DNA of 64,000 nt from Eulemur rufifrons (taxonomy: Eukaryota > Chordata > Mammalia > Primates > Lemuridae): contig NC_090990.1 in the NCBI RefSeq assembly GCF_041146395.1, positions 42,728,001 through 42,792,000 on the forward strand, written 5' to 3'. Below are positions 1-10,949 of this stretch, one piece after another (the first letter of the stretch is position 1; each line of letters opens with the position of its first letter). A program made the position numbers and the translations under genes. The notes under the pieces are model-generated. The model worked only from the letters and a program-made list of their open reading frames with translations, was not told where the DNA came from and did no database searches.

Positions 1-421
1 CCTGGTAGAGGCACAGCCAGTTTTATCTCACTCACTTTATTGCACTTCACAGTTAACTGCGTTTTTTACAAACTGAAGGTTTGTGGGCAGCAACCCTGTG
101 ACGAGCAAGTCTAATGGTGCCATTTTCCAGCAGCATGTGCCCGCTTCCTGTCTCTGTGTTACAGTTCGGTAATTCTCTCAAACTCTCTCATCACTGTTAT
201 ATCTGTTATGGTGAGCTGTGATCAGCGATCTCTGATGTTACTATGGTAATTATTTTAGGGCATCACAAACCAGGCCCATATAAGACAGCAAAGTTAATCA
301 ATGTTGTGAGTGTTCTGAATGCTCTACCCAATGGCTGTCCCCCATCTCTCTCCCTCTCCTCGGGCCTCCCTATTCCCGGAAACACAACAACGTTGAAATT
401 AGGCCAACTCATAACCCTACA

Positions 422-2205
422 ATGTCCTCTAAGTGTTCACATGAAAGGAAGAGTCACTCACCTCTCACTTTGAATCAAAAGCTAGAAATGGTTAAGCTTA
501 GCGAGGAAGGCATGGTGAAAAGCTGAGACAGTCCAAAAGCTAGGCCCCTTGGGCCAGTTAGCCAAGTTATGAATGCAAAATAATTTCTTAAAGGAAATTA
601 AAAGTGGTACTCCAGTGAACACATGAATGATAAGAAAGTGAAATAACCTGAACTTTTGTACCCCCATAATGAGCTGAAAAAAAAAGAAAGTGAAATAGCC
701 TTGCTGTAAATATGGAGTAAGTTTTCGTGGTCTGGATAGAAGACCGAACAGCCACAACATTCTCTTAAGCCAAAGCCTAATCCAGAGCAAGGCCCTAATT
801 CTCCAATTCTATGAAGGCTGCGAGAGTTGAGAAAGCTGCAGAAGAAAAGTTGGAAGCTAGCAGAGGTTGGTTCATGAGGTTTAAGAAAAGAAGCCATCTG
901 TATAACATAAAAGTGCAAGGTGAAGCAGTAAGTGCTGACATAGAAACTGCAGCAAGTTACCCAGAAGATCTAGCTAAAATCATAGATGGAAGTGGCTACA
1001 TTAAACAACAGATTTCAATGTAGACAAAATAGCCTTATATTGAAAGATGCCACCTAGGACTTTCATAGCTAGAGAGGAGAAGTCAGTGCCCGATTTCAAA
1101 GCATCAAAGGACAGGCTGACTCTCTCAGTAGCAGCTAATGCAGCTGGTGACTTTGTTTTGGAGCCAATGCTCATTTACCATTTTGAAAATCCTAGGACCT
1201 TTAAGAATTATACTAAATCTACTCTGTGCTCTATAAATAGAACAACAAAGCCTGAATGGCATTTGTTTACAGCATAGTTTCCTAAATATTTTAAGCCCAC
1301 TATTGAGACCTACTGCTTAGAAGAAAAGATTTATTTCAAAATATTACTGCTCACTGATAATGCACCTAGTCACCCAATAGCTCTAACAGATATGTACAAG
1401 GAAATTAATGTTGTTTTCATGTCTTCATAAAATCCATTCTAAAAGTAATTTAGACCTTCAAGTCTTATATTTAAGAAATACATTCTGTAAGGCTAAAGCT
1501 GCCATAGTGATTCCTCTGATGGATTTGGGCAAAGTTAACTGAAAACCTTATGAAAAATATCCATCGTTCTAGAGCCATTAAGAACATTCATGATTCATGG
1601 GAGGAGGGCTAAGTATCAACATTAACGGGAGTTTGGAAGAAATTGATTCCAACCCTCATGGATGACTTTGAGGGGTTCACAACTTCAGTGGAGGCAGTTA
1701 CTGCAGATGTGGTAGAAAAAGAGAAAGAATGAGAATTAGAAGTGGAGCCTGAAGACGTAGCTGAATTGCTGCAAACTCATGATAAAGCTTTAATGGAAGA
1801 GGAGTTGCTTCTTACGGATAAGCAAAGAAAGTGGTTTCCTGAGATGGAAGCTGTTCCTGGCGAAAATGCTATGAACGCTGTTGAAATGACAACAAAAGAT
1901 TTAGAATATTACATAAACTTCATTGATAAAGCAGTGGCAGAGTTTGAGAAGATTGACTCTAACTTTGAAAGTTCTACTGTGGGTAAAATGCTACCTAACA
2001 GCACCACATGCTACAGAGAAATCTTTTGTGAAAGGAAGAGTCAACCAATGTGGCCAACTTCACTGGTGTCTTATTTTAAGAAATGGCCACAGGCACCCCA
2101 ACCTTCAGCAACGGCCACTCTGATCAGTCAGCAGCCATCAACACCAAAGTAAGACCCTCCACCAGCAAAAAGATTACAACTTGCTGAAGGCTCAGATGAT
2201 TGTTA
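422..2205 (+). pseudogene. Tigger1 transposase pseudogene (pogo/TIGD-like)
   Basis: This is the remnant of a cut-and-paste transposase with an N-terminal helix-turn-helix, a CENP-B-type DNA-binding part and a DDE catalytic domain. The first frame opens with MSSKCSHERKS at 422 and hits a TGA after about 34 codons. A later piece (811-1023) has the CENP-B-like '[10 protein letters not shown]' stretch. The first catalytic Asp is seen in 'FNVDK' near 1012-1026, and the next Trp codon has become TGA. The second catalytic segment 'LLTDNAPSH' is at about 1347-1373. The C-terminal piece 1742-2152 is open for 136 codons. Several frameshifts and stops separate these pieces, so no functional protein is possible. 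The family call is strong; exact ends are approximate. Confidence 0.85.
646..683 (+). mobile_element. Ultra-short L1 3'-tail insertion with target duplication
   Basis: About 38 bases match the 3' end of the L1 at 21013-21060 of this same window ('acttttgtacccccataat', then 'gagctgaaa' plus A tract). They are flanked by a perfect 14-bp direct repeat 'aagaaagtgaaata' at 632-645 and 684-697. A poly-A end plus a target duplication is the signature of L1 target-primed reverse transcription, here stopped almost at once. The insertion interrupts the Tigger1 transposase remnant and is therefore younger than it. Confidence 0.85.
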
Positions 2206-2499
2206 AAATTTTTTAATAACAAAGTATTTTAAGTAGGGTATGTGCATTGTTTTTTTTTGACACAATGCTATTGCACACTTAAAATTTGACTACAATATAG
2301 TATAAACATAACTTTTATAAATCCTGGGAGACCAAAAAATTCACATGACTAGCATTAGTGCAAGATTTGCTTGATGGTGGTGGCCTGGAACTGAACTGGC
2401 AATATCTCCAAGGTATGCCTGTACTTAGTAAGCACTCATTAAACACCAGTGTTTTTCCTCATCTCCTGACTCCCCATCATTTAGAACAAGAAATACAGG

Positions 2500-3023
2500 C
2501 AGTACATGATGAAAAACTAATAAGCTAGAAAACACAATTTTTTAAAGATAGCATTCACAGTACCAACTCCAAAAATATAAAGCACCTAAAAATAAATCTA
2601 ACAAGCGTTCATGCCCGTGTAGAGGAAATTATAAACTGTATTGAAAGACATTAAATAGGAACTAAATAAATGGAGAGAGTTACTATATTTATGGGTAGAA
2701 AGACTCAATATCATAATGATGGCATTCTCCCTGAATCAGTCTATAAATTCAGTGTAACTCAAATCAAATAACAACAGTATTCCTGTGAAACCTTAAAGGA
2801 TGGTAATAAAATGTATACGGAAGACAGACAGCCAAGAAAAGCCAAGACACTTTTGAAGAAGGACATTTTGGGGATTTGTTCTGCCAAATACCAAGGCTTA
2901 TTATAAATAAAGTTTGGTTTGGGCAAAAGAAAAATATATGCTAGGAAACTGACTCTATGTTCCAGGAAAATTATTGTTCCATATGGAAGAAAATTAGAAT
3001 TCCTACCTCACACCACACACACA

Positions 3024-3054
<31 letters not shown>

Positions 3055-3245
3055 GCGCGCGCGCGCGCGGATGATAGAACCTAAATTTGAAAGGCAAACA
3101 AAACAATAAAGCTTTCAGAAGATAATAAAGGAGAACATGTTCATGACATCAGGGTTAAAAAAAAAAAAAGGTTTTCTTAAATGAGACAGAAAAAGTTCTA
3201 ACCATAAAGGAAAAGATTGATAAATTCAACTACATTAAAATTAAG
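2500..3245 (+). mobile_element. Old L1 fragment (ORF2 3' region)
   Basis: The wording resembles the L1 ORF2 C-terminal region in sense orientation: imperfect matches to the 'aaataaatggagagag..tatttatgggtagaaagactcaat' portion, followed by later segments and a region near 3200 similar to 'gataaattcaactacattaaaatta'. It is heavily diverged, truncated at both ends, and split by the dinucleotide tract at 3014-3069. An L1M-type age is inferred from the divergence. Confidence 0.75.
3014..3069. repeat. (CA)n-(CG)n compound dinucleotide tract
   Basis: A run of about 13 CA units turns without interruption into about 14 GC/CG units (3041-3069). Both are alternating purine-pyrimidine, and the second half is pure CpG. 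Such tracts favour left-handed Z-DNA and are mutable. Confidence 0.97.
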
Positions 3246-4534
3246 GAGTTAGACAGCAGAAGGTTGGCAAAAATCCAACTTCTCTGTGGTCTATAAATCT
3301 ATTCAGCTTCCCGAAGGCATAAATAACCTTTTTGCATTCATTGGAACTATGTTCTAAAGATACATGCCATATCTCAAATTCAGCATAAGGCTGGCCCATC
3401 TTTGATTTTATGCACAACTGGATTACCAGCACTTCTGGTTTAACCTGAGTATTTCAATGGTCGTGGTTTACACTTAGAAGTTTTATGAGTGTACATATAA
3501 TACTGCTCAGAATAATGTGGCCTGCAATTCACGACAAGCGCTACCACGAGCCCTCCTCATAGGCACTACTAAGCAATCATCAAGGAATAGCATTGTACAA
3601 CCTCTCTTCTTTACCGCTGTGCAGTGTTTTTATTATGGTCATTCACACCACAAAGTTCACTCTTGTTCTACTAACTGCTGGAGTTTAGCTATAACTCCCA
3701 AAACTACTAGGAGAAATCTGTACCAGTGAAAGAAAAGATAGAAAACTCTAGGGGCAGATCCTCTGCCATGATCAATTTCTAACCCCTTGGGAGAAGCTAA
3801 TCTTCTGTCTCCCATATATCTATGATTTAGTATTAATATCAAAAACCTCTCCCAGTTGGCCTGTAAGTCTTCTTCTTTCTTTCTCCTCTCATTCTTTCAA
3901 CCATGCCTTCTTCACCAATGTTCTGCCATTCACTCTACATGTTGGCATACAGCAATATATGAATATGGGCTAGGATAATAAAAAAGGAAAATGTTGCCCA
4001 AATATGACTTATATTTATGATGACGTAAACTTTTTCAAGAGGATGTTCCTCCTATATACCCAGAGAAATGCTTGTGTTGGCATGAGAGTAGCTAACTATA
4101 ACTCTCTGTTACTGACATTGGACACCCCAAGGATAGGACCCTCATAAACCTTCGAAGTATTTAGTGTCAGGATAATGAGTAATTGATTAGCATTCTAATT
4201 TTAAAATTTCCTTTTTGGATGATTCATTTATATTTATAATTTTTCCTGTAATAGAAGTAGATAGCTGTACTGAATCAACTATTCTAATATGACAGATTTG
4301 GATAAGCAGTTATTGTTAATGATTCTAAGAGATGTGAATAAAGCATAGAAATAACTTTCAACAGATAACTATTACTATTCACTTCCAAATCCAGATTACA
4401 AAATAAAAAACTGCAACAAAAATAGAAAATAGTTTTCAAGTTCACTGATCACAAAGAATTTCCATATAGTTCATGGAAAACAATTAATTTACCCTAATCT
4501 TTTTATTCACATTAACTTAATGAACCACATAAGA
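3246..4534. other. Unassigned AT-rich stretch
   Basis: No gene or clear repeat was recognised. Short open frames (for example 3241-3432 on minus) have no recognisable protein pattern. It could hold diverged repeats that need a masker to see. Confidence 0.5.
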
Positions 4535-4640
4535 CTGCACACATTTAATTCAATTGAGCAGAAACTTATTGAGCATCTACTACATTCCAGATATTGGAGT
4601 TAAAAGGAGAAGCCACATTTCCTTCCCCCAAACAGTTTAT
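4535..4640 (-). mobile_element. L2 fragment
   Basis: The antisense L2 3' pattern is visible: 'ttattgagcatctactacattccag..tattgg', then sequence resembling the segment upstream of it in L2. Confidence 0.6.
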
Positions 4641-5179
4641 GAATGTCCTTTATTCCAGAACAATTATTGGACAAAATACTATTTCTTTCTTATCACCTAT
4701 GTCATGACTAGCTAGAAACTGAATGAGAATTCAATGGAATTCTGTTAAGATTTGTTCTTCTGAAAAACATATTCAAAAGAATCATATGGAATGATGAATA
4801 TCAAATTTATTATAATGACTATGTCTGGCAGGAGGGGGTTAGATATGATCAGAGAGAGGTTAGTAGGAGGCTTCAACTATATTGGTTTGGCTTTATTTCA
4901 TTAGCTGAGTGGTAGGTATGAAACTTTTTACTGTATTGTTATTTATGCTTTTGGCATGTCTTAAATATTCTATTCTACATTTAAAATCATACACATTATT
5001 TTCATGATAGAATTAACTCATCTTAAAAATCTTAAGTGATTCCCTACAAATATTTTCCCCAATCCATTTCATAAGACACTGAAAGGTGATCCTTGAAATA
5101 AAAAGGTCTATGACAAATGAGTTTAGAAAATTCTCCATGAGTTAAATGAGTGTCTTTGCTGCAGGAAATCTCTGAACCT

Positions 5180-5255
5180 TTCACAACACCTAGCACAGAG
5201 CCAGAGCCAGGCACAAAGTGGGTGCTCAGTAAATATTTGTTGAATGAACACAGAA
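5180..5255 (+). mobile_element. L2 3'-end fragment
   Basis: It contains 'cctagcacagagccag..gcac' and 'gtgctcagtaaatattt' with 'gttgaatgaa', the hallmark L2 (or MIR-shared) terminal sequence in sense orientation. Confidence 0.7.
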
Positions 5256-6260
5256 GTGATATTTATTTTATGTGCATGACCAGAATTTCCTTCCTCAATT
5301 TCCCAGATACTCTCAATGCATATTCCTAACTTTTCAGTCTTTATTTTCAAATGTAACACTAACAAGAATAGAAACAAACACATGAAGACTAACCAAGACA
5401 AAGACCGAGATATTAATAGAAACAAGGAGAGGCAGATAGAGAAAGAGCAAAAAGCAGATGGCTAAACTGATGGATAACAAACCAACAGATCATGAGTCAA
5501 GAGATGGAAGAGACTGACCAACAGGGAAAATCAGAAATCCATATGAAGCTCAGAGCACATACATGGGGTTGTTAATTTCGCAAGACTCGCTCTAGGTGGT
5601 CAACACTGTTGACCTGGGTTCACTACTAACTAGTTACAACTATCTGAGAGGGCCCACCCTTCATGTTATCCCCTAAGCTAAACAGGCCACCTTCGCCACC
5701 ACGTAACTGTCATCATTTTAGCTGTGAGCTCTTCTACGCAGCAGGATTTTATTTTTGTTTTCCTTTCTGTTTATGAGAATCCCCCACTGGCATTGTAGAT
5801 TAGTTATATGTTGGGCTGAAATAAAATAAAATAATAATAATAAAAGCAAGCTGGCAATTTCTTTCCAATAGAATATGCTACATATTTCATGAAATAGAAG
5901 CCAGAGGAGTTTTATGATTCCTGAACCAAAACCTTCCCCTATCTGCGGACTAAATGGAAGAAAAATACAAAGAGTATGTCACAGAAAAAGAAACCTGAAC
6001 ATTTGGTCTCCAACCTAAGAGAAACATTCAGGTAATTAATTAGATTAATGGGTTGTTTTTGTGTTTTTACGTGAGTTCATATCCTGATATGCATTTCATA
6101 GATTGAGCTCAGTGCTAGTTTTCATGGCTATAAATACGGTACATATCAGAGGAGGGGTTTTCTTTTCCTACTAACACTCTTTTTTCAGTGCAGAATGTCT
6201 GGCTGGCTCGTGCTGTTAGCCTGACAACACCTTCCCTGCCAAGTTTTATTTATATTTTCA
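5256..6260. other. Unassigned stretch
   Basis: No coding exon or clear repeat is visible apart from a short A/T-rich run of 'aataataataata' near 5829-5842. Confidence 0.45.
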
Positions 6261-6264
6261 AGCC

Positions 6265-6440
6265 ACTTCTCTATCCTGGTATAGGAGACAATCTGGTCTA
6301 GTGGAAGGAGCACTGGACAAGGAGTCCAAGAATTCCGGGTTGCGATGGTGCCTCTCAGCTGTAAAATTCTGTATCGCTGCAATTTTGATTTTTTTTTCCA
6401 ATCTGTAAATTGGGAGGGTTGACTAATCCACCTCTAGAAT
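6265..6440 (+). mobile_element. MIR-family SINE (MIR3-like)
   Basis: Matches the MIR tRNA-derived head ('ctagtggaaggagcactgga') and, after a diverged middle, 'ccaatctgtaaat' of the MIR core. Diverged; the subfamily is uncertain. Confidence 0.55.
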
Positions 6441-6734
6441 TCAACCAATCAATCAAAGTCATTTATTTTCCTTAAAAGAATTGCTACAAAGTACAATGGC
6501 ATGCAGAGTTCAGCATGATGTGGACCTCCAAAACTCCTTTTCACAAAGAGCAGAAACGTTCAAGGAAATATGTCCAATAAAATAAAACAAAATCTTTGCC
6601 TGAAATCCCAGAACGTATATCTTCTTAAAGACAGACCAGATACTATAAGGATACTTAAATCTCTGGATATCAATGACAGAAAACTTTTTTTATTATCTAG
6701 GGGAAGGATTTTTATCTCATTTAAAGGATAACAC

Positions 6735-6965
6735 TAATAGCTAAGTAACCTTACATGCTAAGTACTGTTCTAAGTACTTTGTGTTAATTTTTATAATCAT
6801 CACAATTTTATGAGGTAGGTACTGTTATTTTATTATAAGGAAAACAAAAGCACAGAGAAGTTAGGTAAGCTGGCCAAGGCCACACCGCTTGTGGAGCTGG
6901 CAGAGCTGAGGTCTGAAGCCAGGCAGTGTAGCACCCAAGTCCAGACTTCTTACCACCTGCTATAC
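6735..6965 (-). mobile_element. MIR SINE
   Basis: Antisense MIR almost throughout: 'tgttctaagtactttgtgttaa', 'tatgaggtaggtactgttatt', 'gcacagagaagttaggtaagctggccaagg'-like core and the A/B-box end. One of several closely packed MIR copies. Confidence 0.85.
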
Positions 6966-7344
6966 CACCTTTTGGTCTCAGAATCTCTGCTTATCACACC
7001 TAGTAACTGACAAGAGCAGTAATGTAGTTTCTGCATTACTAACTGCCTAATGGATTATTTACTAATTAATTGATTACTAATTAATTACCCAATTAATAAA
7101 TTTTTCACACAGTAGATAAATGTGAACCAATACAACTGATACCTGTTAGAAACTATCACAGAGTCACAAGTGTTCAAAATGTCTACCAACAGCCTCAAGC
7201 CCTATTGGCAATAAAACAGCACCCATTTTGTGTTGTTAGCATAGAAAAATGGGAAAATATGTAGATTCCTCCTACAAAAGTCTTACTATTTCATTATTCC
7301 CCATTAAATTTTACAACCACCTGGGAGATAGCTGGGATCACCTC

Positions 7345-7575
7345 CTCACTCAGAGGTAGCATAACACAGTGGTTAGGGCAGACCCTGGAACCAGAATGGT
7401 TGGGTTTAAATCCTGGTTCCATCTTTTATTTGCTATGTAATTGCAGGCCCGTTACCAAATCTCCCTGTGCCCCAGTTTCCTTATCTATCAAAAAGAAATG
7501 AGAATACAAGTATCTACTTCCTAGGGTATTTAAAGATCAAATAAGTTAATATATGTGTAGTGCATATACGTACGT
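7345..7575 (+). mobile_element. MIR SINE
   Basis: Sense MIR: 'cacagtggttagggcagacc' head, 'ggtttaaatcctggttcca', then 'ccccagtttccttatctat' core and a diverged tail. Confidence 0.85.
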
Positions 7576-7601
7576 CATAAAAATTATTATTTTTTATTAA
7601 T

Positions 7602-7700
7602 ATGAGAGGTGACTTGCCAAACATCACTAAGGAAGTAGCTGGATTCACTCCTGGTCTCCCAATTCCAAATGCTATGCTCCTGTAACAGCATTCCACACTG
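7602..7700 (-). mobile_element. MIR fragment
   Basis: 'gtgacttgccaaacatcact', 'tagctggattcactcctggtct' fits the antisense MIR core-to-head segment. Confidence 0.6.
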
Positions 7701-7774
7701 TCTATTACTAAAAGTTACCATTCTCCTGAAATCTTGCTGGGTGCCAAAGCGCTCAATGAGACAATTTCCCCCAT

Positions 7775-7885
7775 AAAAGACCAACAAGATAGGTAATATT
7801 GTCCCTGTTTTGCAGATGACGAAACTGAGGTTCTGAGAGGTTAAGTGATTTATCCAAAATTGCTTAACGCAACCAGTGAACATTC
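7775..7885 (-). mobile_element. MIR fragment
   Basis: 'gataggtaatattgtccctg', 'gatgacgaaactgaggttct' and 'gagaggttaagtgattt' are antisense MIR core. Confidence 0.75.
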
Positions 7886-9219
7886 TTTGTCACAGTAAGT
7901 CCTAAATAACATTTAAAGTTCCTGACAACACCCTTTAATATCCGCTATTTTTTAAAGTGCCATCTAAAAGGCATAAATTGTGATTTTCCTGCTTTGTTTG
8001 CTTTATTAGTTTGAGGGAAGGATTAAATCGCAGCAAAAACAAAATGTGTGACTTAAGTGAATTATCAGAATGAAATGCTGCCTCAATTAGATTCTTCATC
8101 TGCCTGCAGGGTGGCTCCAAGCATCCAAAATCCACTAAGAGCAGTTTTTCAGACGGGTGCTATCAGGTACCAAGCCAAACACCCACCCGTGTAAGAAAAA
8201 TTACTTTGGAGGGTAAAGGGGAGTGAAGAAGCATATTCCTCTCTGGTGCTGGGAGAAGAAAATGAACAATAAGTGATACAATCTCTTCCCCGCAGCCTCG
8301 CACAATGGTGTGTCTTGCAAATGAAACATACTGTGAAACAGCTTGTGAGATGAGCGTCATCAACAATAAGTAATTTTTATTCAGATTTTATTGTTGAATA
8401 CAATGAACATGATTAAATGTTTCAGATATGCCTATTCAGGCCTTAAGCAAACCACCACAAAAAAAAAAAAACCACCAAAAATCATCTTCTAAATCTGCTT
8501 TCGGAAAGAGATTTAATTGCCAACTTGATGTGTAGAACTGAATCCCCACTTGATAGCAGCAGAACTGTTCCCAAGAAGAGAGTAAGAACACATTTGCACT
8601 TCCCACCTCGGCCTCTTTTCTCATCCTTGCAGATCCTCCCAGCGTTGCCAAATAGTTACAAAGTCAGTCCTTTCAAATCGCTGCATTTTGAACTTCCTAA
8701 ACCTTTAAGAGGGCCTCTGTATACGGAAAAGAACAATAGCGCTTCAAAAGCCATTTCTCGGAGTTCTTCAATACTACATTTGAATGCTAGGGTTTCAATC
8801 AAGGACATCAGCAGACAATTTCTGATTGCTTAGAAGTTGACTTTTATACAGCTTTGATTAGGTCGCCCTTCTCAATAGGAAATCAAGAAAATCTTTGATC
8901 CCTTTCAGTTTCCAGAATTGTCACCAAGCCTTTTCAGGATAGGGAGTGAAAGAGTTGGGGGGGGGGGGGTCGCCTTCGTACTCCCTCTAACCTCCTCCCC
9001 TCCCCCCCATCTATCTTCATGCCCGCGCAATTCAGGATTCAATCCAGAATCACTCATCGTTCAAATAATAAAAACAATAGGTGCTAATTCAGGGGGTGGC
9101 AATGGTTTATAATTTTATGGATTTCCTGAAGACCTATAATTGACACAGAAATGTACAAACGCGAACTGGATAATTAGGGGGTTCTGAACGTAAGCCACCT
9201 TTAATTTATATCATTACTT
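7886..9219. other. Non-repetitive flank of the CpG island
   Basis: No interspersed repeat was recognised here, unlike most of the window, which is common next to regulated promoters. It includes a 13-base A run at 8459-8471, a 13-base G run at 8957-8969 and unique AT-rich sequence. Open frames such as 8525-8833 on plus have no recognisable features. Function is unknown. Confidence 0.5.
8957..8969 (+). repeat. Homopolymer G(13)
   Basis: Thirteen consecutive G residues just upstream of the CpG island, within a G-rich stretch opposite a C-rich stretch near 8993-9008. Confidence 0.95.
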
Positions 9220-9481
9220 GAAAACATGTTAAGTGTTGTGAAGCGTAGTGGAACCCCCACACGGCCTTTATTCAAAACCATCAACATTGTGAACGTGCGT
9301 CTAATGGGCCCGCGGGAGCGGTGCAGGAGGGCGAGAAGCGGCAGGACCGGAGGATTCTCGCTCGGGTCCCCGCAGGCTCGCTTCAAGCCGCATTGTAAGC
9401 ATCGCGCCCGCGCGTCCAGCTCCGGGCAGAGAAAGGCGCTCTCTCCCTTCCGCAAGCTCTCGACTCGCCCCTCTCTCTAAC

Positions 9482-9483
9482 AG
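9482..9483 (+). other. Splice-acceptor-like site on plus, probably chance
   Basis: 'cccctctctctaacag' ends just before 9483 and would make a good acceptor on the plus strand, but no matching coding sequence or upstream donor is seen. Recorded only because it is the best plus-strand splice signal in the island. Confidence 0.15.
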
Positions 9484-10051
9484 AACTAAACACAGGCGCC
9501 AGCATCCAAACGCGCATGCAGGCAGCGACCCACGCGGGCACGCACCCCAGCCTCGGCGACACACACCGGAGCGCACAGATGCCCGCGCCGCGGCGCTCTC
9601 TGCTCCGCCCGCCGCTGCTGCCAGGCAGCGGTCGCCAAGAACCCCCGGCCTCCCCGCCCCCACTCCATTCCTTCAGACTCTCCCAGCCCAGCGGAAATGC
9701 CCCAGCAGACCCCCAACAATGAGGACTTGTGCGATTCAGTTGGGGGTTGGGGGTAGTTTACCCGGAGTGAAACATACACAGTCTGGCGAGTCCAGGAAGA
9801 AGCAACGCAGCAGCCAAGTGGCTTTGGCCTCGCCAGACGGCTTTCCCTCGTACCCCCCGCCCCAATCCGGTCCACCAGCATCACCAAAAAAAAAAAAAAA
9901 AAGGGAAAAGAAAAAGCGCCTTAAAAAGTGCAGAGAAAAGACGCGCCCTCCCAGCAGGGGTCACAATAATACACGGCAGGACGCAGCCAGCGGAGGCAGG
10001 GTCCCGGCTGCAGCAGCCACCCAGGTTTTGAAATTTACTTTGTACACTCAC

Positions 10052-10112
10052 CCAATGGCCCCTTTCCGACGCCGCGACATAACCTCCCCCCATGTCGGAC
10101 TCCCCGACTCCG
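10052..10112 (-). other. Candidate first exon downstream of a TATA/CArG element
   Basis: Reading the minus strand, 'ccataaaagggg' is followed about 25-30 bases later by a short exon-like segment that ends at a very good donor 'attgg|gtgagtg' (exon end 10052). Two ATGs lie inside. ATG at 10093 gives MGGGYVAASERGHW and reaches the donor in phase 0. ATG at 10080 gives MSRRRKGAI plus two bases. I recognise neither start peptide. The transcription start is estimated from TATA spacing only, so the exon may equally be untranslated. Confidence 0.35.
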
Positions 10113-10135
10113 AGTTCTCTCTGCGGCGGAGACCC

Positions 10136-10145
10136 CCTTTTATGG
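10136..10145 (-). promoter_or_regulatory. CArG box / TATA-like element
   Basis: CCATAAAAGG on the minus strand is a perfect CC(A/T)6GG serum-response-factor core and also contains ATAAAA, a TATA-like sequence. A second, imperfect copy (CTCATAAAGG) lies just upstream on minus at 10148-10157. The position relative to the donor at 10052 suits a core promoter for a minus-strand transcript. Confidence 0.5.
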
Positions 10146-10949
10146 CTCCTTTATGAGCCGAACAGCAGGGATTTAAAGTTTCCCCAGTAGGAAAAAAACT
10201 GAGCTCCGCATCCAAGGCAGAGCGTCGAGCCTGGAGCAGAGAGAAGGAAGAGGGGCGGGCTGGGGAGGGGAGCAGCAGGGTGGCGGGGGGCCTGGGGAGT
10301 AGAACGGAGGGGGACGCGCAGCAGAGAACAGAGTCGATGGAGGACCCGAAGTAAGGCGGGGGTCCAAGGAACACGGAATCCAGCTCTGATGTGTCCGCGA
10401 AAGGGTTGGGGTTACTGGGATAGGGCCGGTTTTTCGAGAGGTCGAGGCAGAACCGCAGCGCTGCCGGGGAGCAGGGACGTGAGAACCAGGTTCGGCCAAG
10501 TGGGGAAGAGGGTCTGGCCCGGGGCTGCCACCAGCGAGGCAGGGAGGTGGTTTCGGGAGCACAGGTCAGGTTCTGGAGTGGGAGAAGGAAGGCTCGGGGA
10601 TGGGTAGAGCCGGGACTGCAGGACGGAGGGTGCAGGGGGTCTTGGAGAGAGACGAGTGTCTTGGAAACGAGATCGCGCGTGGTCAAAAGTAGGGAGGTGA
10701 GGGGACACAAGAGGGAGAAGCAGAGGTAGTCCCTTTCCTCCCAGCAAGTGTAGGAAAAAAGGCGGAAAACTGCTGCAGTCGCCATCCTCGCAGCACCCCT
10801 AGCCAAACTCCCGAAAGGCGCGCCCGGCAGCCCTCTTCCGCGCTCTGGGGCCCCAGCTTATCCCTCCGTGGGCGCCCGGCGCCGTGTCTCCGCGGGCTAC
10901 CTGCCCGCGCTGAACTCCGGGGCTGCCGCGTGCCCCCGCCGCGCCTCAC

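Larger units (their letters stand above)
1..2421 (+). mobile_element. Tigger1 DNA transposon (TcMar-Tigger), 5' end outside window
   Basis: The stretch follows the Tigger1 consensus as I remember it, from near the 5' end to the 3' inverted repeat. It ends in 'ggtatgcctg' at 2412-2421, followed by a TA, the target dinucleotide of mariner/Tc1 elements. The inside encodes a pogo-like transposase that is now broken. The element is an immobile fossil, and it carries a younger L1-tail insertion at 646-683. The very first bases of the element lie before position 1. Confidence 0.9.

Noticed and set aside
9252..9275. AATAAA-like polyadenylation signal on the minus strand near 9271
   Set aside because: It would end a transcript only about 840 bases after the proposed start. 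No coding frame supports an intronless gene, and the hexamer is common by chance.
10048..10806. 252-codon minus-strand open frame ending in MSRRRKGAIG
   Set aside because: Most of it is upstream of the TATA/CArG element and looks like composition-driven Pro/Ser/Leu sequence. Only the final codons could be in the proposed exon.
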